Shown here: one piece after another, positions 8,081 through 17,755 of the stretch
How positions within the stretch are numbered: the first letter of the stretch is position 1
How the letters are laid out: each line of letters opens with the position of its first letter
NCBI GenBank assembly: GCA_017960475.1
Contig: JAGCZH010000016.1
Location: 111,126-175,125 of the forward strand
Reading direction: 5' to 3'
DNA: 64,000 bases
Origin: Bacteroidales bacterium
GTDB lineage: Bacteria > Bacteroidota > Bacteroidia > Bacteroidales > P3
Position numbers and translations under genes: made by a program
Notes under the pieces: model-generated
Database searches by the model: none
What the model was told of the DNA's origin: nothing
Seen by the model: the letters and a program-made list of their open reading frames with translations, nothing else

Positions 8081-9349
8081 TTATTGTTGTTCGACAAGCA
8101 GTTGGGTTGTTGTTCGCGCCCTCTGTTGCAATAGAATATTGCGGCCACCGACAATGCTGTCGATAATAGACTGATTATAGTATCGTATTGTTATTAGTTG
8201 CAAATTTGTATTGTATACAAGTCGAAAGTCTTTTTCAAGGTTCTCACGTAGTTTTTTAAGAAGTATCTCGTTGTGGTCGATACACAAAGAGAAACTAAGC
8301 GCTGAGTTTTGCATCATATTCACACGTATATTCAGCTCCGCTAAAACGGCGAAGATGGTATGCAAATTCTCCTCGGCAATAAATGAGAAGTCTTTAGGTT
8401 GTATGGAGATGAGTGTCTGGTTGTTTTTGAAAATGTAGAGAGGAGTGAGAGGTTCGATACTGTCGAAAGGACCTATTTTCGACCCTTCTGCAGAGGGGTT
8501 GATAAAAGATTTGATATTCAGTTCTATACCCTTGTTCTGTATTGGTTTAACTGTTTTTGGGTGTATTACCGAGGCTCCGTAATAGGCTAATTCAATTGCT
8601 TCGTTGAAAGGTATCTTGTTGATTTTAATTGTTTCTTTGAAGAATTTCGGGTCGGCATTCAAGAAGCCAGGCACATCTTTCCAGATGGTCATACTCTCGG
8701 CTTCTAGGCAATAGGAAAGTATTGACGCGGAATAGTCACTACCCTCACGGCCTAATGTGGTGGTTGTTCCATTTTCGGTGCCAGCAATAAAACCTTGAGT
8801 TACCACTATGGATTTTGGGGTTTGCAATAAAGGTCGGATTATGGTATTGGCCATTGTGCATGTGGTGTCGAAATCCACAATACCTTCGCGATAGTTGTTA
8901 TCGGTGCGGATCACCTGACGGACATCAATCCATGTGTTGTTGATACCGATGCTGTTAAGATAGCCGGAAACAAGAGTGGTGGAAATAAGTTCTCCAAATG
9001 ACACAACACGATCGTAGTCGTAATTGTATTCTGTTGGTTTGGAGAATGAGGCGTCTTTCAAACTGTCGAAAAGGAGACGTAGCTTGACAAAAGTGTCATT
9101 TTCAGTATCGTCAAAGAGCTCTCTCGCTATTGAAAAGTGATAGTCATAACATTGTTGAAGTAACTCAGTGTGTTCTAGCTCGTTTTTCGGGATCCCGGGG
9201 ATGATTTTTTCGAGAAGATTAGTCGTTTTTCCCATTGCGGATATCACAACGACAAGTGGACTATCTTGGTAATGAGATACAATATTGGCCATGTTCTTTA
9301 TGGCCGAGACGCTGTTGACGGAGGCACCGCCGAATTTGAAGACTCTCAT
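8081..9349 (-). CDS. lysC: Aspartate kinase (monofunctional)
   Basis: Phosphorylates L-aspartate, the entry step to lysine, threonine and methionine. It has 422 residues. The amino-acid kinase domain opens with VFKFGGASV (often KFGGTSV) and includes the GREGSDYSAS nucleotide loop near residue 205. The last 120 residues have the sequence and length of paired ACT regulatory domains (LISIQPKDFSFIAEENLH onward), suggesting end-product feedback. No homoserine dehydrogenase domain follows, so it is not the bifunctional ThrA type. It is probably transcribed after smpB with a 77-nt gap. Confidence 0.93.
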   Translation of the reverse strand: MRVFKFGGASVNSVSAIKNMANIVSHYQDSPLVVVISAMGKTTNLLEKIIPGIPKNELEHTELLQQCYDYHFSIARELFDDTENDTFVKLRLLFDSLKDASFSKPTEYNYDYDRVVSFGELISTTLVSGYLNSIGINNTWIDVRQVIRTDNNYREGIVDFDTTCTMANTIIRPLLQTPKSIVVTQGFIAGTENGTTTTLGREGSDYSASILSYCLEAESMTIWKDVPGFLNADPKFFKETIKINKIPFNEAIELAYYGASVIHPKTVKPIQNKGIELNIKSFINPSAEGSKIGPFDSIEPLTPLYIFKNNQTLISIQPKDFSFIAEENLHTIFAVLAELNIRVNMMQNSALSFSLCIDHNEILLKKLRENLEKDFRLVYNTNLQLITIRYYNQSIIDSIVGGRNILLQQRARTTTQLLVEQQ

Positions 9350-9426
9350 TTATATAAAAAGGTAAAGGTTAGCAGCGTGAATTATGTGGTTAATGAATTA
9401 ATTGTTAATGTTGTGACACGGGTGTA

Positions 9427-9879
9427 TTATAGAAGTTGGCGCTCCATATCTCTGCGGGTGTCTTTGGCTTTGATGGTTTCCCGTTTGTCAAAGAATTTCT
9501 TGCCTCGAGCAAGGCTAATATCCAGTTTTGCATATCCTTGCGGATTGACATATAGCAGTGTTGGAATAATGGTATAGCCGCGTTCTTTTATTTTGTTTTG
9601 TAGTTTTCTCAACTCTTTACGGGTTAGAAGCAATTTACGGTCTCGTTTTGCGGGATGATTTAGCCAGCTTCCAAAGCGGTATTCGCTGATATGCATCTGT
9701 TTTACAAATAATTCGTTTCCAATAAAAGCACAATAGGCGTCAGTGAGATTGGCTCGTCCATCTCGAATACTTTTTATTTCTGTCCCTGTCAATACTATAC
9801 CGGCAGTGAATGAATCAATTAAAAAATACTGGTACTCGGCTTTCTTGTTTTTTATCTCAATAATGTTTTTTGCTTCCAT
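9427..9879 (-). CDS. smpB: SsrA-binding protein SmpB
   Basis: Binds tmRNA and brings it to stalled ribosomes for trans-translation. At 150 residues it is full length. It contains the typical IKNKKAEYQYFLIDSFTAGIVLTGTEIKSIR-type N-terminus (in part), the segment RKELRKLQNKIKERGYTIIP, and the basic tail KKFFDKRETIKAKDTRRDMER that enters the mRNA channel. No tmRNA gene is visible in this window. The gene has no Shine-Dalgarno sequence, like most of its neighbours. Confidence 0.96.
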   Translation of the reverse strand: MEAKNIIEIKNKKAEYQYFLIDSFTAGIVLTGTEIKSIRDGRANLTDAYCAFIGNELFVKQMHISEYRFGSWLNHPAKRDRKLLLTRKELRKLQNKIKERGYTIIPTLLYVNPQGYAKLDISLARGKKFFDKRETIKAKDTRRDMERQLL

Positions 9880-9963
9880 GATGTTATATTACGTCAAATA
9901 TCCCGAAATGTTGTTTCCCTAACGTATTTATTTTCTCCGAGTATTACATATAGGTCAATATGG

Positions 9964-9993
9964 AAAAGGGTCTCCTCGCAAGGAAACCCTTTT
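9964..9993 (-). terminator. Rho-independent terminator after the Ser-rich secreted protein gene
   Basis: Inverted repeat AAAAGGGT...ACCCTTTT with an inner TCCT/AGGA pair and a CGCA loop. It lies about 100 nt past the stop of the minus-strand gene and upstream of smpB; T runs flank both sides. Confidence 0.65.
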
Positions 9994-10093
9994 CTTTGAA
10001 CAACATTAAATTTTTTCTGAGTTATTAATGTGAATGTGATTGTTCAACTCATGTTATTGCGTTGTTGACTCAGAAACAACTTCGCTTTTTCAA

Positions 10094-11182
10094 TTAATCG
10101 GCCTCGTATATTAGTAATTCTCCTTCAGCATACATGAACAGCATGGGGTCTTTGTCGCGTTTTTTGAAAATCCAGCATCCGCCGTTTTCTCTGTCAATCT
10201 CTGTTTTGATGTATTTTGAACTGATTTTTTGTTCGGCAAGTAATTTGTCGTTTCTGTCGAAGACTTGCATATAAGTGTTGCCGTCTACATCGTTGACGAT
10301 AGCATACATAAGGTCGCCGCTGATTGCATAGCTTACCATGTCTACGTTATATGTGTCGTGTATGTATTTGTGGACCACCACAACGTCGGTAACATGATAG
10401 TCGTACCAATAGGAGTTGCAGTATAGCCAGAATCCGGGCCAGAAGATGGGGCGGGGAGGTACGGGGTGCCAGAATATTGGGTGCATATGAATCATGCAGT
10501 GGTGATAGGGGTGGTAGAAATAGGGTGCGGGGTGCATGGGGCGATGTGATGGAGGCATGGGACCTGGGCGTCCTGGGCGAGCATAGCTATGGCCTGGGTG
10601 GTTCTGTGGATTAACGTTAGGACGACTGTCGCCACGATTACCGGTCCCTCTTGGTGCTCCAGCTCCAGGTTTTCCACTAGTGCCTGTACGACCGCTGGGG
10701 TTGGCGGAAGAGCCTGTACGGCCATTGCCGTCTTTCGACCCTTTAGGGGCGGTGCTGGTAGGAGATCCTACACGTGAGCGTGATGAGGATGGTCTGTTGT
10801 CGATAATTCTGTCCTTGCTTGTGGTTTCGCCGCGACCTCTATCACTATTTCCATAAGTTGTGGTGCCTCTGCGGCTTGAAGGTGACACATCGCTGTGGCT
10901 TGATGGACTGGAGTGGCTGCTGCGGCTCGATGGGCTGGAGTAGCTGCCACGGCTTGATGGCGATGAACTGCTGCGGCTTGAGGAACTAGAGTAGCTACCA
11001 CGGCTTGAAGAAGAACTGCCGCGACTTGAGCTGGAAGATACACTTCCACCGCCGCGTGAACCAGACGATGATGAGTGGCTTCCACCGCCGCGACTTCCAC
11101 CACTTCTGCCTTGCGCCAGGGCTGGAGTTGTCCCTAGGAGTGCAAGAACTGCGAATATTGCTATCAATTTACTGGTTTTCAT
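10094..11182 (-). CDS. Secreted Ser/Gly/Arg-rich low-complexity protein, unknown function
   Basis: A 362-residue exported protein. A clear signal peptide (MKTSKLIAIFAVLALLGTTPALAQ) is followed by about 95 residues of Ser/Gly/Arg low complexity (SRGGGS, SSSSRGSYSS, SSPSSRSS repeats). Next comes a charged Gly/Pro linker to about residue 200, a His/Pro/aromatic stretch (PYFYHPYHHCMIHMHPIFW), and finally a compact domain of about 110 residues that looks ordered (VVVVHKYIHDTYNVDMVSYA to the C-terminus). I do not recognise the final domain. The architecture suggests an envelope or surface protein with a flexible stalk. The Ser-rich part comes from imprecise codon repeats and may vary in length between strains. 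Confidence 0.75.
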   Translation of the reverse strand: MKTSKLIAIFAVLALLGTTPALAQGRSGGSRGGGSHSSSSGSRGGGSVSSSSSRGSSSSSRGSYSSSSSRSSSSPSSRGSYSSPSSRSSHSSPSSHSDVSPSSRRGTTTYGNSDRGRGETTSKDRIIDNRPSSSRSRVGSPTSTAPKGSKDGNGRTGSSANPSGRTGTSGKPGAGAPRGTGNRGDSRPNVNPQNHPGHSYARPGRPGPMPPSHRPMHPAPYFYHPYHHCMIHMHPIFWHPVPPRPIFWPGFWLYCNSYWYDYHVTDVVVVHKYIHDTYNVDMVSYAISGDLMYAIVNDVDGNTYMQVFDRNDKLLAEQKISSKYIKTEIDRENGGCWIFKKRDKDPMLFMYAEGELLIYEAD

Positions 11183-11228
11183 AATATATCCTTTCTTTTA
11201 TTGTTTTCTATTGCGTTTTTTCACAATG

Positions 11229-11236
11229 CAAAAATA
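11229..11236 (-). promoter_or_regulatory. Putative -7 box of the Ser-rich secreted protein gene
   Basis: TATTTTTG on the minus strand, 47 nt upstream of the start codon; exact TANNTTTG match. Confidence 0.4.
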
Positions 11237-11350
11237 TACACAGATTTCAAAGTAAAACCCTATAGGGTCGCATATTTTTCCGGATTTTTCCGTAAATTCC
11301 CTAAAAATATCCTTTTTTATGATTATAGATTTGATAATTATTATTTTAGA

Positions 11351-11385
11351 AAAGACTGGATTATTTCGTTATCCAGTCTTTTTTT
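11351..11385 (-). terminator. Rho-independent terminator, likely bidirectional
   Basis: An 11-bp stem AAAGACTGGAT/ATCCAGTCTTT with a 9-nt loop lies directly past the membrane protein's TGA. T runs follow on both strands, stronger on the plus strand. Confidence 0.8.
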
Positions 11386-11903
11386 CATTCTTCTTCATCA
11401 TTTTTGTTTTCTTCAGTTGGACTTTCCGAGACCTCCGTTCGGTTGAACGCTCCTAGATTTCGTAAAGATATATAGTAGTATAAAACAAAAAGGATGGTGA
11501 GCATTATGTCGCCCAGCGGCATACTTTCCCTGCCTAAGAACAGCACCGTAATAAGCATGATAAGCATCTGGGCAAGAGTGTACATGTGGAATCCGCTTTT
11601 TCGCAGATTCCACATCAGAATGGCTCCAGTTAGTGACATGGCGTTAAGCAGAGCACTGCATAGAAAAAAAGAACGCGGCGTATCAAGCATTTGCTCTATT
11701 GCCACAGTATAGGTTGACATTTGTCCTGACAACTTTATGGCGCCAGATTCATAGGCGCTTTTCATTACTGGTTGAGCGATACCGGTTATAGTGTTGCTTA
11801 TGAAGTAGAAACCCGATCCGATCATGCTAAGTACCAAAACTATACGCAATGTTCTTCGGCGTGCTTCAAACATTCTCTGTTCTATCGACCCGTCGTTATT
11901 CAT
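11385..11903 (-). CDS. Small four-helix integral membrane protein, unknown function
   Basis: A 172-residue protein with four predicted membrane segments at about 19-41, 78-98, 104-123 and 130-147. A basic cytoplasmic N-terminus (EARRRTLR) precedes the first, and an acidic C-terminal tail (ESPTEENKNDEEE) follows the last. I do not recognise the family. It lies 80 nt downstream of pyrF on the same strand and ends at a strong hairpin. Codon use and base content match its neighbours, so I regard it as a real gene. Confidence 0.75.
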   Translation of the reverse strand: MNNDGSIEQRMFEARRRTLRIVLVLSMIGSGFYFISNTITGIAQPVMKSAYESGAIKLSGQMSTYTVAIEQMLDTPRSFFLCSALLNAMSLTGAILMWNLRKSGFHMYTLAQMLIMLITVLFLGRESMPLGDIMLTILFVLYYYISLRNLGAFNRTEVSESPTEENKNDEEE

Positions 11904-11983
11904 TTGGAAAGATGTGTGGATAAAAAATTCCTGATAATGGATAGAAAAAAATGGAAATCAGGCTTTCAATGTAAAGACCTTGT

Positions 11984-12826
11984 TTAGATAACATTGTGGT
12001 TTTTAAGCTCTTCAGCCATCTGACATTGAAGTTTATGAGCCTCTTGAGCGGCACGTTCGGCAAAGTCTTTCTCGCCAGAGGCATAGATAATGCCTCGGGA
12101 CGAGTTGACCAATAGTCCGCACTCCGATGTCATGCCATAGCGGCACACTTCCGTCAGGCTACCTCCTTGAGCGCCAACGCCAGGCACCAAAAGGAAATTG
12201 TTGGGTACAATAGCACGTACTGTTGTCAGCATGTCGGCTTTGGTGGCACCGACAACATACATCATGTTTCCGTCGTTACCCCATTTTAGGGATGTCTCCA
12301 ATACTTTCTCGAAAAGATGTTTGCCGTCGTCATTGTCTTTTAGGAATTGGAAATCAAAGGCACCTTTATTGGAGGTAAGAGCCAGGAGAATAACCCATTT
12401 GTTTTCGTATACTGTGAAAGGAGTCACGGAGTCTTCACCCATATAAGGAGCTATGGTAAGAGAGTCGAAATTGAAATCTCCGTCAGGGTCAAGAAAAGCC
12501 TTGGCATATTGCTGTGAGGTGTTGCCTATGTCACCGCGTTTGGCATCGGCGATGGTGAACACCTTCTCGTTAAGGCTATGAAGATAGTCCATGGTCATCT
12601 TCAGTTGCTCTAGCCCCTTGATTCCCCCTGCCTCATAGAAAGCCAAATTAGGCTTGTATGCCACAGCATAGGGGAGTGTGGCATCAATGATTGCTTTATT
12701 GAAATTAAATATGGCGTCTTTATCGTTACGCAAGTGTTGCGGTATCTTGTTAATGTCGCTATCAAGACCGACGCAAAGGAATGATTTTTTTGTGTGTATT
12801 GTTTGAATAAGTTCTTGGCGTGTCAT
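11984..12826 (-). CDS. pyrF: Orotidine 5'-phosphate decarboxylase, type 2
   Basis: Last step of UMP synthesis: decarboxylates OMP. At 280 residues it is the longer type 2 form common in Bacteroidetes and Actinobacteria. Signature segments are [14 protein letters not shown] and the catalytic [18 protein letters not shown], whose Lys and Asp form the active-site tetrad. PGVGAQGG near residue 215 binds the phosphate. The pyrD and pyrK genes lie elsewhere in the window (48876-50605), so the pathway is not in a single operon. Confidence 0.96.
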   Translation of the reverse strand: MTRQELIQTIHTKKSFLCVGLDSDINKIPQHLRNDKDAIFNFNKAIIDATLPYAVAYKPNLAFYEAGGIKGLEQLKMTMDYLHSLNEKVFTIADAKRGDIGNTSQQYAKAFLDPDGDFNFDSLTIAPYMGEDSVTPFTVYENKWVILLALTSNKGAFDFQFLKDNDDGKHLFEKVLETSLKWGNDGNMMYVVGATKADMLTTVRAIVPNNFLLVPGVGAQGGSLTEVCRYGMTSECGLLVNSSRGIIYASGEKDFAERAAQEAHKLQCQMAEELKNHNVI

Positions 12827-12905
12827 AATTGAAAGAAAAATTAATAAGATATAGTGTGATGAATGATCATGTAAGACGGTTGTTTTTCGAATTGCTGTCG
12901 GATTA

Positions 12906-13610
12906 TCACGCTTTTGTTAATTGATGGAAAATCTCTTCCAGATTGGATTGACCTTGGGATTTCAATTCCTCAATGCTGCCGTCGGCGACAATTTTGCCGT
13001 GGTTGATAATCACAGCTCTACCGCACATAGCCTCAACCTCTTGCATTATGTGCGTCGACAGCAATACAATCTTGTTTTTGCCTGCATTGCGAATCACTTT
13101 TCGTATCTCGTCCAGCTGGTTGGGGTCAAGTCCAGTGGTTGGCTCGTCAAGGATCAGCACTTTGGGATCGTGGATCATAGCATGTGCCAGTCCAACACGC
13201 TGACGGTAACCTTTAGAGAGTGCGCCGATTTTTTTGCCTAGTTCGGGTTGCAACCCGGTGAGTTCTATCATTTCATCCACACGTTTCTTTGCATCATTAA
13301 GTTTGTAAATGTCGGCGGTGAAACGTAGAAACTCGGGTATATACATGTCGGTATAAAGAGGGTTTTGTTCTGGCAGGTAGCCTATGTTGCGACACACCTC
13401 GCGGGGTTCATCGTAAATACTGTGGCCGTACACTGTGACTTCGCCTTCAGAGGGAGGTATGAAGCATGTTATTATCTTCATCAACGTGGATTTGCCTGCG
13501 CCATTGGGGCCGAGCAATCCCACTATCTCCCCTGGTTGAACGGAGAAGCTAACGTTGTCTAATGCTCTCTGTGTTCCGTATAGTTTGGTGATATCTTTGA
13601 CTTCTAACAC
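12906..13610 (-). CDS. gldA: ABC transporter ATP-binding protein, GldA-like
   Basis: A 234-residue ATPase with Walker [10 protein letters not shown] near residue 36, signature [14 protein letters not shown], Walker [14 protein letters not shown] and the switch histidine of [10 protein letters not shown]. The full-length pattern ([24 protein letters not shown]) matches GldA, the ATPase of the gliding-linked GldAFG transporter of Bacteroidetes. The membrane partners GldF and GldG are not adjacent. GldA homologues occur in many non-gliding Bacteroidales, so motility should not be assumed. It lies downstream of the amidase gene with a 42-nt gap. Confidence 0.88.
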   Translation of the reverse strand: MLEVKDITKLYGTQRALDNVSFSVQPGEIVGLLGPNGAGKSTLMKIITCFIPPSEGEVTVYGHSIYDEPREVCRNIGYLPEQNPLYTDMYIPEFLRFTADIYKLNDAKKRVDEMIELTGLQPELGKKIGALSKGYRQRVGLAHAMIHDPKVLILDEPTTGLDPNQLDEIRKVIRNAGKNKIVLLSTHIMQEVEAMCGRAVIINHGKIVADGSIEELKSQGQSNLEEIFHQLTKA

Positions 13611-13652
13611 TGTCTCAATTATTTGTTAAGGTTCTCCCACTCAATGCACTTT

Positions 13653-14996
13653 TTATTGCTCTTGAAGTTCGCGGGCCTCTTGGAGGCTAATGCGTTTGCC
13701 ATTGTAAAAAGCGATAACAAAGGCATCCTTAAAACCTTTCTTGCGGAGTTCGTTTTGAATGTTCTTCGCTTTCGACACTGTGCTTTCATTGCCCATAGTG
13801 TAGCGATACACATTGCCTTGCTTGTATTGGTCATATCCTGTCAGGCCCTTGAATTCCTTTGAACCGGCCTTAAGCTCTTTTTCGCTGGATAGGAATTGCA
13901 CTCGGTATGTGACGCCCGCCACCTCTTTGTCGTCCTGTTTAACAGTGACTTGCACGTCGTCTTGCTGCTGAAGGTATGGCTCTATCGAGGGAGGAACATT
14001 TTTTTCAGGGAACGGGTTGTTGTCCTGTGGTCTTTTGACTTCGGCTTTAGGAGCCTCCTCGCCTTGCGACTGGAGAATGGCGGCTTCCAAGGCTCCATCC
14101 TGACGTATTTGTTCGTCTAGGGTGCTGTCGGCAATAGCGTCGCCTTGAGGTATGGGTTTCTTGGTCTTGTTCTTGCCATAGCCAGGAAGGTCTATTTCCA
14201 TCTTTTTGGGTTTTGCCACAGACTCCTCATGCGACTTGTAGTTGGCAAAAGCGTTGAGTAGACAAACCGCTATAGTGGCCTGGCCTTCATCCGACATCAT
14301 GTAAGCCTCCTCAGCAGGGTTGCTTATAAAACCAACCTCAGTAAGCACGGATGGCATAGCCGTTTTGTAGATAACAAAGAATTCGGCTTGTTTGACTCCG
14401 CGGTTGGTGGTTTTGATGGCGCTTTTATACTGGTCTTGCACGTATTGTGCAAAATTGAGACTTTTGTCGATGTAGGCATTTTGGTACATTGCGAACATCA
14501 CATAGCTTTCTGGCGAATTAGGGTCAAAGCCTTTGTATTCGCTGTTGTCCTTGTAACCATCTTCCAGCAGGATGTCGGCATTTTCCTTTTTTGCCACTTC
14601 CATATTCGCGCGGCTACGCGAAAGCCCCATGACGTAAGTCTCCATGCCTACAGGCACCGAGGTGGGGTGCGAATTGATGTGTATAGACACAAAGAGGTCG
14701 GCTTTGGCGCGATTGGCTATGTTGGCGCGTTCGGCCAAGGTGACGTCGACATCTGTAGTGCGGGTGTAGATTACCTTTACATCAGGATAGTTGTCTTCCA
14801 CCAATTTACCAAATTTTTTAGCGATTGACAAGGTAAGTTCTTTCTCCTTGCTATGCTTACCCAATGCACCTGGTTTGTCTCCTCCATGACCAGGGTCAAT
14901 AACCAGGGTTTTTACTTTTCCAGGTTCTCTTTTTTGAGAATAAGCAAAGCCAGTTGCCATGGCTAAAGCCAGAAACAATACAACTAAACGTTTCAT
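13653..14996 (-). CDS. N-acetylmuramoyl-L-alanine amidase with SPOR-like C-terminus
   Basis: A periplasmic zinc amidase that cuts the bond between muramic acid and the stem peptide. A signal peptide (MKRLVVLFLALAMATGFAYSQ) leads to an Amidase_3 domain at about 28-265. It shows the Zn ligands of VIDPGHGGDKPGALG, the HSKEKELTL Glu, the SIHINSH histidine and the catalytic TEVGFISN glutamate. A linker of about 100 residues rich in Lys/Pro/Gln follows. The C-terminal 85 residues (YRVQFLSSEKELKAGS to EARELQEQ) resemble a SPOR domain, which binds denuded septal glycan. It is divergent from lptD and shares a palindromic promoter with it. Confidence 0.92.
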   Translation of the reverse strand: MKRLVVLFLALAMATGFAYSQKREPGKVKTLVIDPGHGGDKPGALGKHSKEKELTLSIAKKFGKLVEDNYPDVKVIYTRTTDVDVTLAERANIANRAKADLFVSIHINSHPTSVPVGMETYVMGLSRSRANMEVAKKENADILLEDGYKDNSEYKGFDPNSPESYVMFAMYQNAYIDKSLNFAQYVQDQYKSAIKTTNRGVKQAEFFVIYKTAMPSVLTEVGFISNPAEEAYMMSDEGQATIAVCLLNAFANYKSHEESVAKPKKMEIDLPGYGKNKTKKPIPQGDAIADSTLDEQIRQDGALEAAILQSQGEEAPKAEVKRPQDNNPFPEKNVPPSIEPYLQQQDDVQVTVKQDDKEVAGVTYRVQFLSSEKELKAGSKEFKGLTGYDQYKQGNVYRYTMGNESTVSKAKNIQNELRKKGFKDAFVIAFYNGKRISLQEARELQEQ

Positions 14997-15041
14997 TTAT
15001 AGTGAAATATTTTTTGTTTTTATGGGTTTCTCAAATTGTCT

Positions 15042-15070
15042 TATCTTTGCACTTTGAAAATGCAAAGATA
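15042..15070. promoter_or_regulatory. Face-to-face -7 boxes of the amidase gene and lptD
   Basis: A perfect inverted repeat TATCTTTGCA, 9-nt spacer, TGCAAAGATA. Each arm is an exact TANNTTTG -7 box: plus strand 15042-15049 for lptD, minus strand 15070-15063 for the amidase. Both would start transcription near the centre, so the two promoters should overlap. Confidence 0.6.
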
Positions 15071-15085
15071 CTAATTTTTTAGATA

Positions 15086-17755
15086 TTGAGTATCAGAAAA
15101 TCATATTATTTTCTGCTTTTTTTGTCGATGGGTTTTTTTATGCTCGTTGTCAATAGTTATGTTTATGCTCAGGATACCATACCTAGAATTATGTATCAAG
15201 CTGATTCCATGATGTTGCGCAGACCTTCTTTTAAGGTGGATAGTGCTGCCCGGCCCCGCGTTGCCGACTCATTGGCAGTAAACAAAAAGGCAGAGAGCGC
15301 CATACTGCCAGTATCCAAAGACGCGATCAAGGAGATAGTGACATATCGCGCTACCGACTCGGTGGCTATAGAGTTGGATTCAAAGAAGGCATTCCTTTTC
15401 CATGAAGGCGAGATTGTTTTTCAGGGCATGAATCTCAAGGCTGACGCTGTGGAAATCGATTTTGAGCGTCAGACACTTCATGCTTCCGGAGTCCCTGACA
15501 GCAATGGTGATTATTCCGGACGTCCGCTTTTTATACAAGGCACTTCGGAATACAACGCCGACACGATAACATATAATTACAAAACGGGGAAAGGTATTAT
15601 ACATGGGGTTATCACACAAGAAGGCGATGGCTATCTCCATGGCGACAAAATAAAGAAGATCAATGACTCCATTATGTATCTTAGCAGTGGACAGTATACC
15701 ACATGCAACTATGCTCATCCCCATTTCGCAATCAATTTCTCACAGTCCAAGCTTATTACCAACGAGAAAATATTCACAGGGCCGGCCTATGTTTCTATTG
15801 AGGATGTCCCCACGCCGCTGGCATTGCCTTTCGCGTTTTTCCCTTTGGCTCACGACCGAGCGTCGGGAATACTGCTTCCGTCCTATGGTTGGATGAACGG
15901 CCGAGGCTATTATCTTAAGGACGGTGGCTATTATTTTGCCATCAACGACTATCTGGATTTGGCTCTTATTGGTGAGATATATACCAATCTGAGCTGGGCT
16001 GCCGAAGCCAAATCAAACTACTATCGTCGCTATCGATACAAAGGCAATTTCGATATCCGTTATGGTATCACAAAAACAGGTATTCGTGGTGATACTAACA
16101 CTTTTCGCCAGTATGGGGACTTTAAAATCACATGGCGCCATGATCAGGATGCCAAAGCCAACCCAAACAGCCGCTTTTCGGCCAACGTCAATCTTATAAG
16201 CAGAAACTATAATCGTAACACCACAAACCAGAACGACTATTTCAATAGCACCACTACATCGAGTGTAAGCTATACTGCATCACTTGGTTCTTGGTTCAAT
16301 CTGGCTCTGTCGGCACGCGAATCATACAATGTACAGACTGGTCTGATGAACATACAGTTACCATCGCTTTCATTAAGTAGTACGACGTTCTATCCATTGC
16401 GTCGCAAGTCGCCCTCTGGCGCCTATCGATGGTATGAAAACATCTCTCTGTCGTATGTTCTTCAAGGTGCGAATAATCTTGACGCCCAGGATTCGAATAT
16501 TTTGAAAAAGACCATATTCAACGATATGCAATATGGTATAAGCCATCGTATCCCACTTCAAAGTACAGTAAAAGTGTTGAGATTTTTCAACTGGACCAAC
16601 TCTGTCGCCTATAACGAACGTTGGCACTGGTCGACCATCAACAAGGAGATCGATTCGACGGGAAGGGTAGTGATTGATACCATACGAGGATTCAAGGCTA
16701 ACCGCGACATATCTTTCAATTCATCGCTCTCTACCCGCATTTACGGTATGTTCAATTTCCGCTATGGTCCGCTCAAAGCTTTGAGACATGTTGTCAACCC
16801 AAGCGTATCGTTCAATTTCCGCCCCGATTTTGGCAGCGAGCGTCTTGGATATTGGAAATCATACACCGATACCACAGGCTATGTGCACCGTTATTCTATC
16901 TTTGAACAAAGTCTTTACGGCGGTCCACCTGATGGGAAATCGGGACAGCTGGGTTTTTCGATAGGCAACAATCTGGAGGCCAAAGTAAAACCATTGCGGG
17001 ACACTACTGACGAACTGAAGAAGGTCGTACTTATTGAGAACCTGTCTCTCTCGATGAACTACGATTTGGCCCGCGACTCGCTAAATTGGTCTAACCTCAA
17101 TGTCTCAGGACGTACAACTCTTTTCAAATCCCTGGTGCTTAACTATTCAGGATCTTTTTCTCCATACGAGATAGACTCGCTTGGAAACAAACACGACCAA
17201 TACCTTTGGAACACCCGACACAAGTTATTCCAACTTGGCCAGTCAACATGGAGTGCTCAGCTGTCTTTCAGTTTGAACCAAAACACTTTCAAGAAAGATG
17301 CCCCTAAAGACAAGGGTCGTATGGTAACGCCTATCATGCAGACACCTTACGACCACAACTCGGCGCTGATGATTGGAACATACACCGACTTTTCGGTGCC
17401 ATGGAACCTTTCGGTACATTACACTCTCAGTTATGTTAGCGCCTATGATGCTGCCTTGTACAATATCAAACGGGATTTGACCCATTCTGTTTCAGTGTCG
17501 GGGAATTTCTCTCTCACTGATTCGTGGAAATTCAGTTTTTCGACGGGCTATGACTTTACCAATAAGGGCATGTCGTATACCAGTATAGATATATACCGAG
17601 ACCTGCATTGCTGGGAAATGAGATTTAATTGGGTGCCTTTTGGATATTACAAAAGTTGGAATTTTGCCATCAACATCAAGGCAGGCTCACTCCGCGATGT
17701 GAAATACGAGAAAAGAGAGAATTATCAGTCAAATCAAGGATACTATGTCAACTGA
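15086..17755 (+). CDS. lptD: LPS-assembly outer membrane protein LptD
   Basis: Inserts lipopolysaccharide into the outer leaflet of the outer membrane. It has 889 residues from a TTG start, chosen because it gives a complete signal peptide (MSIRKSYYFLLFLSMGFF to VYAQ); the next ATG at 15128 would remove its charged N-region. Residues 95-230 form an OstA/LptA-like beta-jellyroll (KAFLFHEGEIVFQG, LKADAVEIDF, YNADTITYNYKTGKGII). The rest is a large beta-barrel with alternating aromatic strands and the conserved FAFFPLAHDRASGILLPSYG entry. The merR gene overlaps its last 11 bases. Confidence 0.88.
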   Translation: MSIRKSYYFLLFLSMGFFMLVVNSYVYAQDTIPRIMYQADSMMLRRPSFKVDSAARPRVADSLAVNKKAESAILPVSKDAIKEIVTYRATDSVAIELDSKKAFLFHEGEIVFQGMNLKADAVEIDFERQTLHASGVPDSNGDYSGRPLFIQGTSEYNADTITYNYKTGKGIIHGVITQEGDGYLHGDKIKKINDSIMYLSSGQYTTCNYAHPHFAINFSQSKLITNEKIFTGPAYVSIEDVPTPLALPFAFFPLAHDRASGILLPSYGWMNGRGYYLKDGGYYFAINDYLDLALIGEIYTNLSWAAEAKSNYYRRYRYKGNFDIRYGITKTGIRGDTNTFRQYGDFKITWRHDQDAKANPNSRFSANVNLISRNYNRNTTNQNDYFNSTTTSSVSYTASLGSWFNLALSARESYNVQTGLMNIQLPSLSLSSTTFYPLRRKSPSGAYRWYENISLSYVLQGANNLDAQDSNILKKTIFNDMQYGISHRIPLQSTVKVLRFFNWTNSVAYNERWHWSTINKEIDSTGRVVIDTIRGFKANRDISFNSSLSTRIYGMFNFRYGPLKALRHVVNPSVSFNFRPDFGSERLGYWKSYTDTTGYVHRYSIFEQSLYGGPPDGKSGQLGFSIGNNLEAKVKPLRDTTDELKKVVLIENLSLSMNYDLARDSLNWSNLNVSGRTTLFKSLVLNYSGSFSPYEIDSLGNKHDQYLWNTRHKLFQLGQSTWSAQLSFSLNQNTFKKDAPKDKGRMVTPIMQTPYDHNSALMIGTYTDFSVPWNLSVHYTLSYVSAYDAALYNIKRDLTHSVSVSGNFSLTDSWKFSFSTGYDFTNKGMSYTSIDIYRDLHCWEMRFNWVPFGYYKSWNFAINIKAGSLRDVKYEKRENYQSNQGYYVN

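Noticed and set aside
8081..9349. KFGGASV in aspartokinase instead of KFGGTSV
   Set aside because: A conservative change in an otherwise complete enzyme; not evidence of altered function.
12906..13610. gldA as evidence of gliding motility
   Set aside because: No other gld or spr genes are present, and GldA homologues occur in non-gliding Bacteroidales.
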